32,786 nt of DNA from an uncultured Prevotella sp. (GCA_934120735.1 CAKOVA010000021.1:1-32786); one strand, 5' to 3'; positions 9,395 to 18,373 are shown, counted from the first letter of the stretch. Translations and numbers: made by a program. The notes: a model not told the origin generated them from the letters alone.

Positions 9395-11230
9395 ATGAAG
9401 GACGTCATACAACTTTTACCCGACATCGTAGCCAATCAGATAGCCGCTGGTGAAGTGATTCAACGCCCCGCAAGTGTCATTAAAGAGCTTGTGGAGAATG
9501 CCGTTGATGCCGACGCCAAGGAAATCAATATCCTTGTCGAAGACGCTGGAAGGACCTCCATACAAGTAATTGATGACGGAAAGGGGATGTCTGGCACGGA
9601 TGCTCGCTTGTCGTTTGAACGCCATGCCACGTCAAAAATCCGCAAGGCCGATGATTTGTTCGCATTGCAGACCATGGGATTTCGTGGCGAAGCCCTGGCA
9701 TCCATCGCTGCAGTGGCACAAATAGAATTGAAGACGCGGCGGGAAGAAGATGAGTTGGGTACTCATTTGTCCATCGCTGGGTCCAAATTTATGGGACAAG
9801 AACCTTGTTCATGTCCGGTAGGCAGTAATTTTATGATTGCCAATTTATTTTATAATGTCCCAGCTCGTCGCCGTTTCCTCAAATCAAACACCACAGAACT
9901 CAACCATATCATCTCGGCTTTCGAGCGCATTGCCTTGGTCAATCCACAGCTGTCTTTTACCTTGTACAGCAATGGGTCGGAACTGTTTAACCTCCGTCCT
10001 GGAGGACTGAAACAGCGAATCGTGGATATTTTTGGCAAGCGTATCAATCAAGACCTGTTGCCGTTGGGCGTGGAGACGTCGATGTGTAAGCTGAGTGGTT
10101 TTGTCGGCAAACCAGAATCGTCTAAGAAAAAAGGAGCGCATCAGTATTTCTTCGTCAATAATCGCTACATGCGGCATCCTTATTTTCACAAGGCCGTGAT
10201 GAACGCCTTCGAGCGATTGGTGCCGCAAGGCGAGCAGGTACCTTATTTTATTTACTTTGAGGTGAAGGCGCAGGATATCGATGTCAATATCCATCCCACC
10301 AAGACTGAAATCAAGTTTGAGAACGAACAGGCCATATTCCAAATCCTGTTTGCGGCCGTGAGAGAGGCGGTAGGACTTTTCAATGATGTGCCATCCATCG
10401 AGTTTGACACCCAGGGCCAGCCCGACATTCCCGTCTATACGCCAGGAAACGAGGGCGCGGTGGTTCCAAAGGTAAACTACAATCCGCAATACAATCCGTT
10501 CAAAGGTAGTGAACCCATATCCAAACCGTCGGCCGACCATTGGGAACAGCTCTACGACAGCATCAGTCAGCCGACCGCCATACCCAATGTTTTTGACCAG
10601 TCTGCTAATGAAGGGCTTGGCACCGACGATGAACTGGTGGAAGACAAATCACCTATACATTATCAATATAAGGGGCAATACATCATGACGGCCGTCAAGT
10701 CGGGATTGATGATGATAGACCAGCACCGCGCTCACGTCAGGGTGTTGTACGAACGATATTTGCAGCAAATCAAAAACCAGAAAGCCTATCCGCAGAAAAT
10801 GCTGTTCCCCGAGTTGATTGAATTCTCTCCATCCGAAGCGATGAACTTTGCCAAGCTCATGCCAGAATTTGTCGCCATGGGTTTCGAGTTTACCGCCATG
10901 GGTAACCATGACTATGCCATTCAGGCCGTCCCATCGGGGATAGAAGGACTGGATGCCGTCCAACTGATACATGACATGCTGGTGTCAGCCAAGGAGAAAG
11001 ATGCCAGTGCGATAGAAGACGTACATCGGGCTTTGGCCTTGAGCTTGGCGCGAAGTGCAGCCTTGCCGATGGGACAAGTGTTGAATAATGACGAGATGGA
11101 AAACCTGGTCAACAGTTTGTTCAGATGTCAAAATGTAAATTATACTCCTGATGGTAAATCTATTTTACACATCCTCCAACAGTGTGAAATAGAGCGTTTA
11201 TTCGATTCATTAAGCCCTAAAATAGACTAG
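9395..11230 (+). CDS. mutL: DNA mismatch repair protein MutL
   Basis: The N-terminal GHKL ATPase is complete: [21 protein letters not shown] (E31 and N35 equivalent to the catalytic pair), DDGKGM, RHATSKI and [10 protein letters not shown]. The transducer domain ends near the lysine-bearing [11 protein letters not shown] linker of about 60 residues leads to the C-terminal dimerisation domain. The 611-residue length is normal. In the C-terminal domain the endonuclease motif DQHA(X)2E(X)4E appears as [12 protein letters not shown] (residues 442-453), so the alanine and the first glutamate are missing, and the usual CPHGRP motif appears as YTPDGK. This version is therefore probably not a nicking endonuclease. 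It is the last gene of the operon and lies 30 bases after the small membrane protein. The role is to couple MutS recognition to downstream repair. Confidence 0.96.
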   Translation: MKDVIQLLPDIVANQIAAGEVIQRPASVIKELVENAVDADAKEINILVEDAGRTSIQVIDDGKGMSGTDARLSFERHATSKIRKADDLFALQTMGFRGEALASIAAVAQIELKTRREEDELGTHLSIAGSKFMGQEPCSCPVGSNFMIANLFYNVPARRRFLKSNTTELNHIISAFERIALVNPQLSFTLYSNGSELFNLRPGGLKQRIVDIFGKRINQDLLPLGVETSMCKLSGFVGKPESSKKKGAHQYFFVNNRYMRHPYFHKAVMNAFERLVPQGEQVPYFIYFEVKAQDIDVNIHPTKTEIKFENEQAIFQILFAAVREAVGLFNDVPSIEFDTQGQPDIPVYTPGNEGAVVPKVNYNPQYNPFKGSEPISKPSADHWEQLYDSISQPTAIPNVFDQSANEGLGTDDELVEDKSPIHYQYKGQYIMTAVKSGLMMIDQHRAHVRVLYERYLQQIKNQKAYPQKMLFPELIEFSPSEAMNFAKLMPEFVAMGFEFTAMGNHDYAIQAVPSGIEGLDAVQLIHDMLVSAKEKDASAIEDVHRALALSLARSAALPMGQVLNNDEMENLVNSLFRCQNVNYTPDGKSILHILQQCEIERLFDSLSPKID

Positions 11231-11308
11231 AATTATTGAAAAAGTTGTTTTTTTTCATTAAAAAGGTTGATTTCTGGCAAAATAATGATTATATTTAATT
11301 TTTATTAT

Positions 11309-11316
11309 TATCTTTG
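11309..11316 (+). promoter_or_regulatory. -7 element for the first OmpA-family gene
   Basis: TATCTTTG matches TAnnTTTG exactly and lies 67 bases before the ATG at 11384, in an A+T-rich region. It separates this gene from mutL and predicts a leader of about 60 bases. Confidence 0.5.
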
Positions 11317-11383
11317 TCCACGATTAGCACTATATGCTATCTTGTTTAAGATAATTTTTTTGATTGTTTAATAAATAAAGGTT

Positions 11384-12541
11384 ATGAGAAAATTTTTAAT
11401 CGTTTTGGCATTTGCCGGCGTTTCTATGTGCTCAATGGCACAAGACGCAGACCCTACGTTGAAGCACAGCGTAGCAACCAACTCTTTCTGGAGTAACTGG
11501 TTTATCCAGCTAGGTGGTGAGTGGAATGCTTGGTATTCAAGTGAAGAACATGGAAATGGTTTGGAAAGAAGTCCATTCAAAGATTTCCGTTCTAGCCCCG
11601 CTGCATCTGTAGCTGTAGGTAAGTGGTTTACACCTGGCCTCGGTCTCCGCACAAAGTTGCAGGGTGTTTGGGGTAAGACTGTTTATGCTGACAAGGCAGG
11701 AAAACCAGTGGGAGATGATAACAAGTATTGGATTTTGAACGAGCATGCATTGTTCAACTTGAGCAACATGCTTTGTGGTTACAATCCAAATCGTGTTTGG
11801 AACTTTATTCCATTCGCAGGTGCTGGCTTTGGCCGCACAATGACACACAACTTGTATGCTATGGACTTGAGCGTTGGTATTTTGAATACATTCCGTTTGG
11901 GTCAACATGTAGCTCTTCACTTAGAGGCAGGTTGGAACCGTTTGGAAAGCGACATCGACGGTGGTACTGAATTGACAAACGCTAATCGCGGATGGGATTC
12001 ACACGACAACAACTTCTATGGCGAACTTGGCTTGACCTTCAACTTGGGTAAGGCATCTTGGGATAAGACTCCAGATGTTGATGCTATCAAGGCTTTGTCA
12101 CAGTCACAGATTGACGCTCTCAATGCACAGCTCAATGACGCTAATGCAGAGAACGCTCGTTTGAAGGACATGTTGGCTAACCAGAAGCCAGCTGAAACTC
12201 CAGCTACTGTTAAGGAATTCGTTACAACTCCTGTATCTGTATTCTTCAACATCAACAAGACCAACATCGCTTCTCAGAAGGATCTCGTAAACGTACAGGC
12301 TGTTGCTAAGTATGCTAAGGAGAACAACTGCAAGTTGGAAGTTAATGGTTATGCTGATAGCGCAACCGGTAAGCCCGATCACAACCAGTGGTTGTCAGAA
12401 GAGCGTGCTAAGACAGTTGCTAACGAACTTGTTAAGATGGGCGTAAGCCGCGACAACATCTCTACCAAGGGTAACGGTGGTGTTGATGAGCTTTCTCCAA
12501 TCTCATTCAACCGTCGTGCTACTGTTAAGATTTCTGAGTAA
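11384..12541 (+). CDS. OmpA-family outer-membrane protein (385 aa)
   Basis: A signal peptide at residues 1-19 ends CSMAQ. The N-terminal part (about 20-225) resembles an outer-membrane beta-barrel with aromatic-rich strands (FIQLGGEWNAWYSSEE, FNLSNMLCGYNPNRVWNFIPFAG). A short coiled-coil at about 240-268 (SQIDALNAQLNDANAENARLKDML) links it to the OmpA peptidoglycan-binding domain at about 285-385, with VNGYADSATGKPDHN and LSEERAKTVANELVKMGV. The last motif, FNRRATVKI, replaces the usual NRRVVV. The protein should anchor the outer membrane to the cell wall. It has its own promoter and terminator. The codon choice is more uniform than in neighbours (ggt, gct, aac, ttg), as expected of a highly expressed gene. 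A related protein is encoded at 25218. Confidence 0.9.
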   Translation: MRKFLIVLAFAGVSMCSMAQDADPTLKHSVATNSFWSNWFIQLGGEWNAWYSSEEHGNGLERSPFKDFRSSPAASVAVGKWFTPGLGLRTKLQGVWGKTVYADKAGKPVGDDNKYWILNEHALFNLSNMLCGYNPNRVWNFIPFAGAGFGRTMTHNLYAMDLSVGILNTFRLGQHVALHLEAGWNRLESDIDGGTELTNANRGWDSHDNNFYGELGLTFNLGKASWDKTPDVDAIKALSQSQIDALNAQLNDANAENARLKDMLANQKPAETPATVKEFVTTPVSVFFNINKTNIASQKDLVNVQAVAKYAKENNCKLEVNGYADSATGKPDHNQWLSEERAKTVANELVKMGVSRDNISTKGNGGVDELSPISFNRRATVKISE

Positions 12542-12581
12542 TTTATTTGAATCTTATCTTATATAAGATATTACATCATGA

Positions 12582-12617
12582 GAGAGGTGTTTCACGAGAT
12601 GGAACGCCTCTCTTTTT
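12582..12617 (+). terminator. intrinsic terminator after the OmpA-family gene
   Basis: A 12-bp stem pairs 12582-12593 with 12601-12612 (GAGAGG against CCTCTC at the base, G-T wobbles near the top), with a seven-base loop and TTTTT at 12613-12617. It starts about 40 bases after the stop codon. Confidence 0.85.
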
Positions 12618-12673
12618 GCTTTTTATAAACACTCGGCTGAGGCTATCTTGCTTATTTCCAAATAAAAAGAATC

Positions 12674-13282
12674 ATGGTTAACTGGCTGTCTTCCCTACGT
12701 TACTGGTTCAAGCGGAGCATGGTCTTCATGCGTCGTTTCCCCCATTCGCGGGGCTTTGGCATACAGTCGCCGTCGGCTTATCGGTTTGACAGAGAGGTCA
12801 TCAATGATCATTATCCTTATGATGCTTATGCTGATTTGAAGCATGTCTTTCCGCATGAAGATCGGTTGACGCTGAAGCTGGCACGCCTGTACTTTCGAAT
12901 TGTCAACGCGATGCAGGTCAGGCAATGGACACTGTGTACGCACCGAAATGATGTCTACCGTGCCTTTATCGAGGCAGGATGCCGCACGACCATCCTCGTT
13001 GATGGCGATGAGGTAGGTCAGGTGGACAAGCTCGCGGCGGCAGACGTGCTGGTGATGACCATGGAGGATGACCGATGGCCGATGTGCGAATCCTTTGTCA
13101 GTAGCGCGCACGAGCGTTCAATGCTCATTGTTGAGGGAATCTACGCCTCTAAGAGGGCCAAAATGCGATGGAAAGAGTTGGCCAACGATGAACGTACCGG
13201 GGTGGCCTTTGATCTCTATGATTGTGGAATCGTTTTATTCGATCATGCCAAAAGCAAACAACTCTATATCATCAATTTCTAA
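12674..13282 (+). CDS. degenerate SAM methyltransferase-like protein (202 aa)
   Basis: The N-terminus HSRGFGIQSPSAYRF and the C-terminus DLYDCGIVLFDHAKSKQLYIINF match my recollection of a Bacteroidetes class I SAM-dependent methyltransferase family, which begins with a GxGIHSPF motif and ends with LY..GI.FF...... KQHYI. In that family the segment after LFRLVN carries the SAM-binding motif VELGTSLG; here LYFRIVNAMQVRQWTLCTH takes its place and has no glycine-rich loop. The protein is also about 50 residues shorter than I expect. The reading frame is intact, so it is not a simple pseudogene. It lies 12 bases before the cobalamin adenosyltransferase and is probably co-transcribed. Methyltransferase activity is doubtful; a scaffold role or slow decay are both possible. 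Confidence 0.65.
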   Translation: MVNWLSSLRYWFKRSMVFMRRFPHSRGFGIQSPSAYRFDREVINDHYPYDAYADLKHVFPHEDRLTLKLARLYFRIVNAMQVRQWTLCTHRNDVYRAFIEAGCRTTILVDGDEVGQVDKLAAADVLVMTMEDDRWPMCESFVSSAHERSMLIVEGIYASKRAKMRWKELANDERTGVAFDLYDCGIVLFDHAKSKQLYIINF

Positions 13283-13294
13283 ATATCAGATGCA

Positions 13295-13846
13295 ATGAAA
13301 ATATATACAAAGACCGGCGACAAGGGGTCAACGGCGCTCATCGGCGGTGCCAGGGTGAAAAAGGATGACCTGCGTATTGAAACGTACGGAACGCTGGACG
13401 AACTCAATGCGCATCTTGGCGTGTTAGATACCTTGCTGACCGATGCTGCCGACAAGGCTTTCGTTCAGCGTATACAGTCCAACTTGTTCGTCATCGGCAG
13501 TTATCTGGCCTGCGATCCCCAGCATCCGGCTCAAGCCGATCGCTTTCGTTTACAGCCAGATGAGGTGAACGAGCTGGAACAAGAGATTGACAGGATGACG
13601 CAGGCCTTGCCACCTCAGAAAACATTTTTGTTGCCAGGAGGATGTCCTGCCAGCACACAGGCTCATGTGTGCAGAACCGTGTGCCGACGTGCAGAACGGC
13701 GCATGGTGTCGTTGAACGAAGCACATCCCATGCGGTTGGAAATCCTCGCTTTTGTGAACCGATTGTCCGATTATTTGTTTGTCTTGGCCAGAAAAGCCAA
13801 CTTTAATGAGAATGTAATGGAAAAAAAGTGGGAACTTTCTTGGTGA
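13295..13846 (+). CDS. PduO-type cob(I)alamin adenosyltransferase
   Basis: Transfers the adenosyl group of ATP to cob(I)alamin to make adenosylcobalamin, in the cytosol. The 183-residue length is normal for the PduO/MMAB family. Family signatures are present: KIYTKTGDKGSTALIGG at the N-terminus (ATP-binding), RIETYGTLDELNAHLG at about residues 27-42, RTVCRRAERRMV, and FVNRLSDYLFVLAR near the C-terminus. The arginine of RRAER and the aspartate of LSDYLF are typical active-site residues. The gene follows the methyltransferase-like gene by 12 bases. A use for the cofactor, such as methylmalonyl-CoA mutase, is not encoded in the window. I give no symbol because cobA, cobO and pduO are used inconsistently for this type. 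Confidence 0.93.
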   Translation: MKIYTKTGDKGSTALIGGARVKKDDLRIETYGTLDELNAHLGVLDTLLTDAADKAFVQRIQSNLFVIGSYLACDPQHPAQADRFRLQPDEVNELEQEIDRMTQALPPQKTFLLPGGCPASTQAHVCRTVCRRAERRMVSLNEAHPMRLEILAFVNRLSDYLFVLARKANFNENVMEKKWELSW

Positions 13847-13861
13847 TTATAGAAAAATCAT

Positions 13862-13869
13862 TATTTTTG
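13862..13869 (+). promoter_or_regulatory. -7 element for the DUF2795 gene
   Basis: TATTTTTG matches TAnnTTTG and is 35 bases before the ATG at 13905. It lies just after the stop codon of the adenosyltransferase gene and gives the small gene its own transcript. Confidence 0.5.
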
Positions 13870-13904
13870 CACGCAAAATGATTAACATCTAATTTTGATA
13901 AACT

Positions 13905-14126
13905 ATGTATTGGACACTTGAACTAGCTTCTAAACTAGAAGATGCACCTTGGCCTGCAACGAAAGATGAGCTGATTGACTATGCCATCCGCTCGGGTGCT
14001 CCACTGGAAGTGCTGGAAAATTTGCAGGAAATAGAGGATGAGGGAGATGTTTATGACAGCATCGAAGATATTTGGCCCGATTATCCTACCAAAGAAGATT
14101 TCCTGTTTAACGAAGACGAATACTAA
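13905..14126 (+). CDS. DUF2795 domain-containing protein (73 aa)
   Basis: A 73-residue cytosolic acidic protein. The sequence MYWTLELASKLEDAPWPATKDELIDYAIRSGAP is the core of DUF2795, with the typical WPATKDELIDYA segment, and the rest (LENLQEIEDEGDVYDSIEDIWPDYP) is the usual acidic tail of the Bacteroidetes members. The biochemical function of the family is not known to me. The gene has its own -7 element and is followed by a strong terminator, so it is a single-gene unit. Confidence 0.88.
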   Translation: MYWTLELASKLEDAPWPATKDELIDYAIRSGAPLEVLENLQEIEDEGDVYDSIEDIWPDYPTKEDFLFNEDEY

Positions 14127-14193
14127 AGCCATCAGACTAGCTATTTTGTGAACGTGAATAACAGCTTTACAGAAAATGTAGAGACTTGAAGTA

Positions 14194-14231
14194 CCCAAGG
14201 GCAGCAAACCTGCTCTTGGGCTTTCTTTTTT
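14194..14231 (+). terminator. intrinsic terminator after the DUF2795 gene
   Basis: A 10-bp stem pairs CCCAAGGGCA (14194-14203) with TGCTCTTGGG (14211-14220), with one G-T wobble and a seven-base loop, followed by CTTTCTTTTTT. Confidence 0.9.
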
Positions 14232-15321
14232 CGGCCACGACTGTTTCATTTAACAACAGCCTTTGCTGCTATAAATCTTTCATCCTTTGGTTACTTCTCT
14301 CTCAAATTTACCAATTAAATGAATATAACATCTTGCGTACCAATAGAAACGCTGCATGACATCTCATCTTTTAACAACGAAAGAAGCGAAAGAATCTAAA
14401 AGAATATTGCCGCAAAAGACATTTCACGAAAGAACGCCCCGTTCTATCTAAAATAACGAAAAACATAGTTGCAGCATTTCACTTTTGACGAAAAATCGAA
14501 GAGAGAGTACAACGCATCTTTTTTCGTTCTTTTCGTCAGAACGTTTACGTTCTTTGGTTCTTTATATCACTGGTAAATTTTCGTGTTTTCTGATTATTTC
14601 GTTGTTGATTTTTTTCTACGCTGTATACAACAACAAAATATATCATTTTTAAATGGAAGAGCCGTGTTTTTCGGCAAGACGTGAGACAATTCTGATGAGA
14701 TGAAGTATTCAAAAGGTGCGTAGAAAATGTTCCATACTCATTTCATGCAGGTGTGCGTCAACAAGGTGTCTGCGAAGTATTGCAAATGAATTTTTCTTGA
14801 CACCTTGCCTCTTTATCTTTGGCGTGTAGACAACCAATCCGTCTTGTAGTGTAAATACGTCAAGTACGAGCAACTTTCGTATCTCGCTCATACATAGTTG
14901 TTTATGCGTATCCAGCGCTGTCATGCAGCCCTGTTTTCTACTTTTTACCCACCAAAAGCAGGTGTTAACGGCTGATATAGCCATGCTTTTAACGCCCAAC
15001 AGCGTGTAGATAGCGGGTCAAAAGGATGCTTCTTGCTGGATAAACTCATTGCTTTTATTTGGAATGTTGCTTTTTCTTACTCCATCATCTCTCATTTGCA
15101 TCCTCTTTGCCTATTGTTTTTCTCTATATTGAAGATTTTCAAGTGCCATTTTTAGGGCATTATTTGGTAAAAAATATCAACGAAATACGCAACTCATCAA
15201 CTCGCGAACACATCAACTCACGAACTCATCAACTCTAAACGACAGCGTTGTACAGCGTTTTTCCCTATTATTTTTAAATAACTTTTATAGAAACTTCGCC
15301 TGCTATATCGATTTTAATTCG
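14232..15321. other. 1.1 kb gap without a convincing gene
   Basis: The gap is A+T-rich and has no ORF that I can support. It contains short hairpins (AGAACG/CGTTCT near 14539-14554), and direct octamer repeats at 15192-15239. A 96-residue minus-strand ORF at 14709-14999 has an unnatural composition with several Cys and Trp in a short space. No RNA gene was recognised. Confidence 0.4.
15192..15239. repeat. octamer tandem repeat, six units
   Basis: Six consecutive 8-bp units of the form ACTCATCA, ACTCGCGA, ACACATCA, ACTCACGA, ACTCATCA and ACTCTAAA. The period and the consensus are the same as in the repeat block before asnS at 18374-18844, so this is a member of one dispersed repeat family. 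Confidence 0.7.
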
Positions 15322-15329
15322 TAATTTTG
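15322..15329 (+). promoter_or_regulatory. -7 element for purB
   Basis: TAATTTTG matches TAnnTTTG and lies 23 bases before the purB ATG, predicting a leader of about 15 bases. Confidence 0.5.
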
Positions 15330-15352
15330 TCGCCTAAGACAAGATTGTAGAT

Positions 15353-16699
15353 ATGACACTGGATGCATTGACCGCCATCTCACCGATAGATGGACGTTAT
15401 AGGAACAAGACGGTTGCCTTGGCCGATTATTTTTCTGAGTATGCACTAATTCGTTATCGTGTACGCGTTGAGGTGGAATATTTCATCGCGTTATGCGAGT
15501 TGCCCTTGCCACAGTTGGCATCGTTCGACAAAGCACTGTTCATTCGTTTGCGGGATGTTTACCGCCATTTTGATGAAACATCCGCCCAACGTGTCAAGGA
15601 CATCGAGCGTACGACCAACCATGACGTCAAGGCTGTGGAGTATTTCCTGAAAGAAGAATTTGACAAGATTGGTGGACTGGACGCTTACAAGGAATTCATC
15701 CATTTTGGCTTAACGTCGCAAGACATCAATAATACCAGCGTGCCACTGTCTATCAAAGAGGCTCTGGCAGAGGTAGTTGTTCCGCAGGTGGAAGAGCTGA
15801 TTGGTCAGTTGGAGCAATATGCTGAACAATGGAAAGACGTTTCCATGTTGGCCAAGACACACGGACAGCCTGCGTCGCCCACCCGCCTGGGCAAAGAAAT
15901 CATGGTGTTCGCCTACCGTCTGCGCGAGCAGTTGGAGCAGTTGAAGGCCTGCAAGATGAGTGCGAAGTTTGGCGGGGCAACCGGCAATTACAACGCGCAT
16001 CATGTCGCTTATCCGTCTATCGACTGGAAAGCATTTGGCAACCGTTTCGTTGAAGAAGTGCTCGGGTTGCACCGTGAGCAGTTTACCACCCAAATCAGCA
16101 ATTACGATAATATGGGGGCGGTGTTTGATGCCATCCGCCGTATCAACACCATCATCATCGACTTGGACAGGGATTTCTGGATGTATATCTCGATGGAATA
16201 TTTCAAACAGCAAATCAAGGCTGGCGAAGTAGGGTCGAGTGCCATGCCTCACAAGGTGAATCCTATTGACTTTGAAAATAGTGAGGGCAACTTAGGCATG
16301 TCCAACTGCATTCTGCAATTCTTGGCGCAGAAGCTGCCGGTGAGCAGGTTGCAGCGCGACTTGACGGATTCTACCGTCTTGCGTAACGTGGGTGTTCCCT
16401 TGGGACATACCGTCATCGCTATTCAAAGTACGCTGAAGGGACTTCGCAAGCTCATCCTGAACGAAGACCGACTTAGTGAGGATTTGGACAATACATGGGC
16501 TGTCGTGGCAGAGGCCATACAGACCATTCTTCGCCGAGAGGCTTATCCACATCCTTACGAGGCATTGAAAGCCCTGACGCGCACCAATCAGAAAATGACC
16601 GAGCAAACCATTCACGAATTCGTGCAAGGACTGGATGTCAGTGATGAGGTGAAGGCCGAATTGATGGCCATCACACCTCACAACTATACAGGCGTATAA
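15353..16699 (+). CDS. purB: adenylosuccinate lyase
   Basis: Catalyses two fumarate-releasing steps, SAICAR to AICAR and adenylosuccinate to AMP, in the cytosol. The 448-residue length is close to the 456 of E. coli PurB. The N-terminus LTAISPIDGRYRNKT is characteristic. TKTHGQPASPT contains the catalytic histidine (H170), and the flexible signature loop SSAMPHKVNPIDFENSEG contains the catalytic serine pair at 295-296. No residue appears to be missing. It has its own -7 element and is followed after 194 bases by the pseudouridine synthase gene; I saw no terminator between them. Confidence 0.97.
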   Translation: MTLDALTAISPIDGRYRNKTVALADYFSEYALIRYRVRVEVEYFIALCELPLPQLASFDKALFIRLRDVYRHFDETSAQRVKDIERTTNHDVKAVEYFLKEEFDKIGGLDAYKEFIHFGLTSQDINNTSVPLSIKEALAEVVVPQVEELIGQLEQYAEQWKDVSMLAKTHGQPASPTRLGKEIMVFAYRLREQLEQLKACKMSAKFGGATGNYNAHHVAYPSIDWKAFGNRFVEEVLGLHREQFTTQISNYDNMGAVFDAIRRINTIIIDLDRDFWMYISMEYFKQQIKAGEVGSSAMPHKVNPIDFENSEGNLGMSNCILQFLAQKLPVSRLQRDLTDSTVLRNVGVPLGHTVIAIQSTLKGLRKLILNEDRLSEDLDNTWAVVAEAIQTILRREAYPHPYEALKALTRTNQKMTEQTIHEFVQGLDVSDEVKAELMAITPHNYTGV

Positions 16700-16893
16700 T
16701 AGGCTCGTTGAGAAAATATGAAAGCTACATGTGATAGCGTGAAATCAAAATAATAAGTAGATATATATAATAAGGTAGAGAGCAACAAAAATGTTTTTAA
16801 AGGGAGGGCTCGCTCGGTGCTGGTCATCTCCATTCGAGAAAGTAGTAATAAGGCCGTGAGGCTTATGGTAAAATAAGAAAAAGAATTAGAATT

Positions 16894-18360
16894 ATGGATT
16901 CAGAATTAAACAAAAATCTTCAAGAACAATCATCAGAACAGCGCGATTCAGCTCGGGAGGGCTATGAAAATCACGCAGACAACTATCAACGCAACTATCA
17001 TGGCGGAGGAGAACGGACACGTCGTCCCCGCATCCAAAGTCAACGAACATACAGCAGCAATCGCCCAGAGCGATCAAACCAAGTAGGGGGCTTCCGTCCT
17101 GAAGGCTTTGGCAGCAATTTGCAGACCAATGAGGAGGGTGGCGCACAGCAACGTGCTTATCGTCCCCGCTTCAATCAGCATGGTGAGCAAGACGGTTATC
17201 GTCCCCGTTATCGCAGTGAGGGTTATCAACCTCGCCAGCAGGGCGGTTATCGTCCACGCTACAACAACGATGGTGAGGGCGGTTATCAACCTCGTCAGCA
17301 GGGCGGTTATCGTCCCCGTTACAACAACGATGGCGAAGGCGGTTATCAACCTCGTCAGCAGGGTGGCTATCGCCCACGCTACAACAATGATGGCGAAGGT
17401 GGTTATCAACCTCGTCAGCAAGGTGGCTATCGTCCACGTTATAATAGTGATGGCGAAGGTGGATATCAACCTCGCCAACAGGGTGGTTACAATCGAGGCG
17501 GCTACGGCAATAGGGGCAGACAGCAGTATGGCGGCTACAACAATCGTGGCGGCTATCGTCAGCGTACGCCCGATTACGATCCCAATGCCAAGTATAGCCT
17601 GAAGAAGCGCATTGAATACAGTGAACAGCATGTAGATCCCACCGTACCCGTTCGTCTGAACAAGTATTTGGCGAATGCCGGCGTGTGCAGTCGTCGCGAG
17701 GCCGATGAGTACATCCAAGCCGGTGTGGTTAAGGTGAACGGTGAAGTGGTGACGGAACTGGGCACCAAGGTTATGCGCACCGATGAGGTGGTGTTTCATG
17801 ATCAACCGGTATCGCTGGAAAAGAAAGTTTATGTGTTGCTCAACAAACCGAAAGACTATGTCACCACCAGCGATGATCCGCAGCAGCGTAAGACAGTGAT
17901 GGATTTGGTGAAGAACGTGTGTCCCGAACGCATCTATCCGGTTGGACGACTAGACCGCAACACCACGGGTGTGCTGTTGCTGACGAACGACGGTGACCTG
18001 GCCAGCAAACTGACCCACCCCAAGTATTTGAAGAAAAAGGTGTACCATGTGTTCCTGGACAAGAATGTGACGGCTCACGACATGCAAAAGATTGCAGAAG
18101 GTATCGAGTTGGAAGACGGAGAGGTGCATGCAGATGCCATAGAGTATGCGCATGACACCGATAAAAACCAAGTGGGCATCGAGATTCATAGCGGTAAGAA
18201 CCGTATCGTTCGTCGTATCTTCGAGAGCCTGGGCTATCGCGTCATCAAGTTGGATCGCGTTCAGTTCGCTGGCTTGACCAAGAAAAACCTTCGTCGAGGC
18301 GACTGGCGATTCCTGACAGAAGAAGAGGTGAACATACTTCGCATGGGGGCATTTGAGTAG
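16894..18360 (+). CDS. RluB/RsuA-family pseudouridine synthase with a repetitive RGY-rich N-terminal arm
   Basis: A 488-residue protein in two parts. Residues 1-230 are low-complexity, rich in Gly, Tyr, Arg, Gln, Asn and Pro. They hold four near-identical 20-residue repeats (GGYQPRQQGGYRPRYNNDGE-type) plus a partial fifth. The conserved part begins near residue 250 with an S4 RNA-binding domain (VRLNKYLANAGVCSRREADEYI), followed by the synthase domain with the catalytic aspartate D354 in GRLDRNTTGVLLLTNDGDLASKLTHP, and KNRIVRRIFESLGYRVIKLDR near the end. It should convert a uridine of 23S rRNA (RluB) or possibly 16S rRNA (RsuA) to pseudouridine. The arm is probably disordered and binds RNA; that is inference. 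It lies between purB and asnS on the same strand. Confidence 0.92.
   Translation: MDSELNKNLQEQSSEQRDSAREGYENHADNYQRNYHGGGERTRRPRIQSQRTYSSNRPERSNQVGGFRPEGFGSNLQTNEEGGAQQRAYRPRFNQHGEQDGYRPRYRSEGYQPRQQGGYRPRYNNDGEGGYQPRQQGGYRPRYNNDGEGGYQPRQQGGYRPRYNNDGEGGYQPRQQGGYRPRYNSDGEGGYQPRQQGGYNRGGYGNRGRQQYGGYNNRGGYRQRTPDYDPNAKYSLKKRIEYSEQHVDPTVPVRLNKYLANAGVCSRREADEYIQAGVVKVNGEVVTELGTKVMRTDEVVFHDQPVSLEKKVYVLLNKPKDYVTTSDDPQQRKTVMDLVKNVCPERIYPVGRLDRNTTGVLLLTNDGDLASKLTHPKYLKKKVYHVFLDKNVTAHDMQKIAEGIELEDGEVHADAIEYAHDTDKNQVGIEIHSGKNRIVRRIFESLGYRVIKLDRVQFAGLTKKNLRRGDWRFLTEEEVNILRMGAFE
17221..17496 (+). repeat. 60-bp in-frame tandem repeat inside the pseudouridine synthase gene
   Basis: Four full 60-bp units start at 17221, 17281, 17341 and 17401, and a partial unit starts at 17461. 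They differ mostly at third codon positions (for example cgccag against cgtcag). Because 60 is a multiple of three, gain or loss of units keeps the frame. Confidence 0.95.
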
Positions 18361-18373
18361 TTGAGATGTATAG

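Noticed and set aside
14709..14999. Minus-strand ORF of 96 aa in the large gap
   Set aside because: No promoter box, no family resemblance, and several Cys and Trp near the start; too weak to list as a gene.
17074..17805. Minus-strand ORF of 243 aa with hydrophobic repeats
   Set aside because: It is the complement of the in-frame 60-bp repeats of the pseudouridine synthase gene; the membrane-like appearance follows from the complement of Arg/Gly/Tyr codons.
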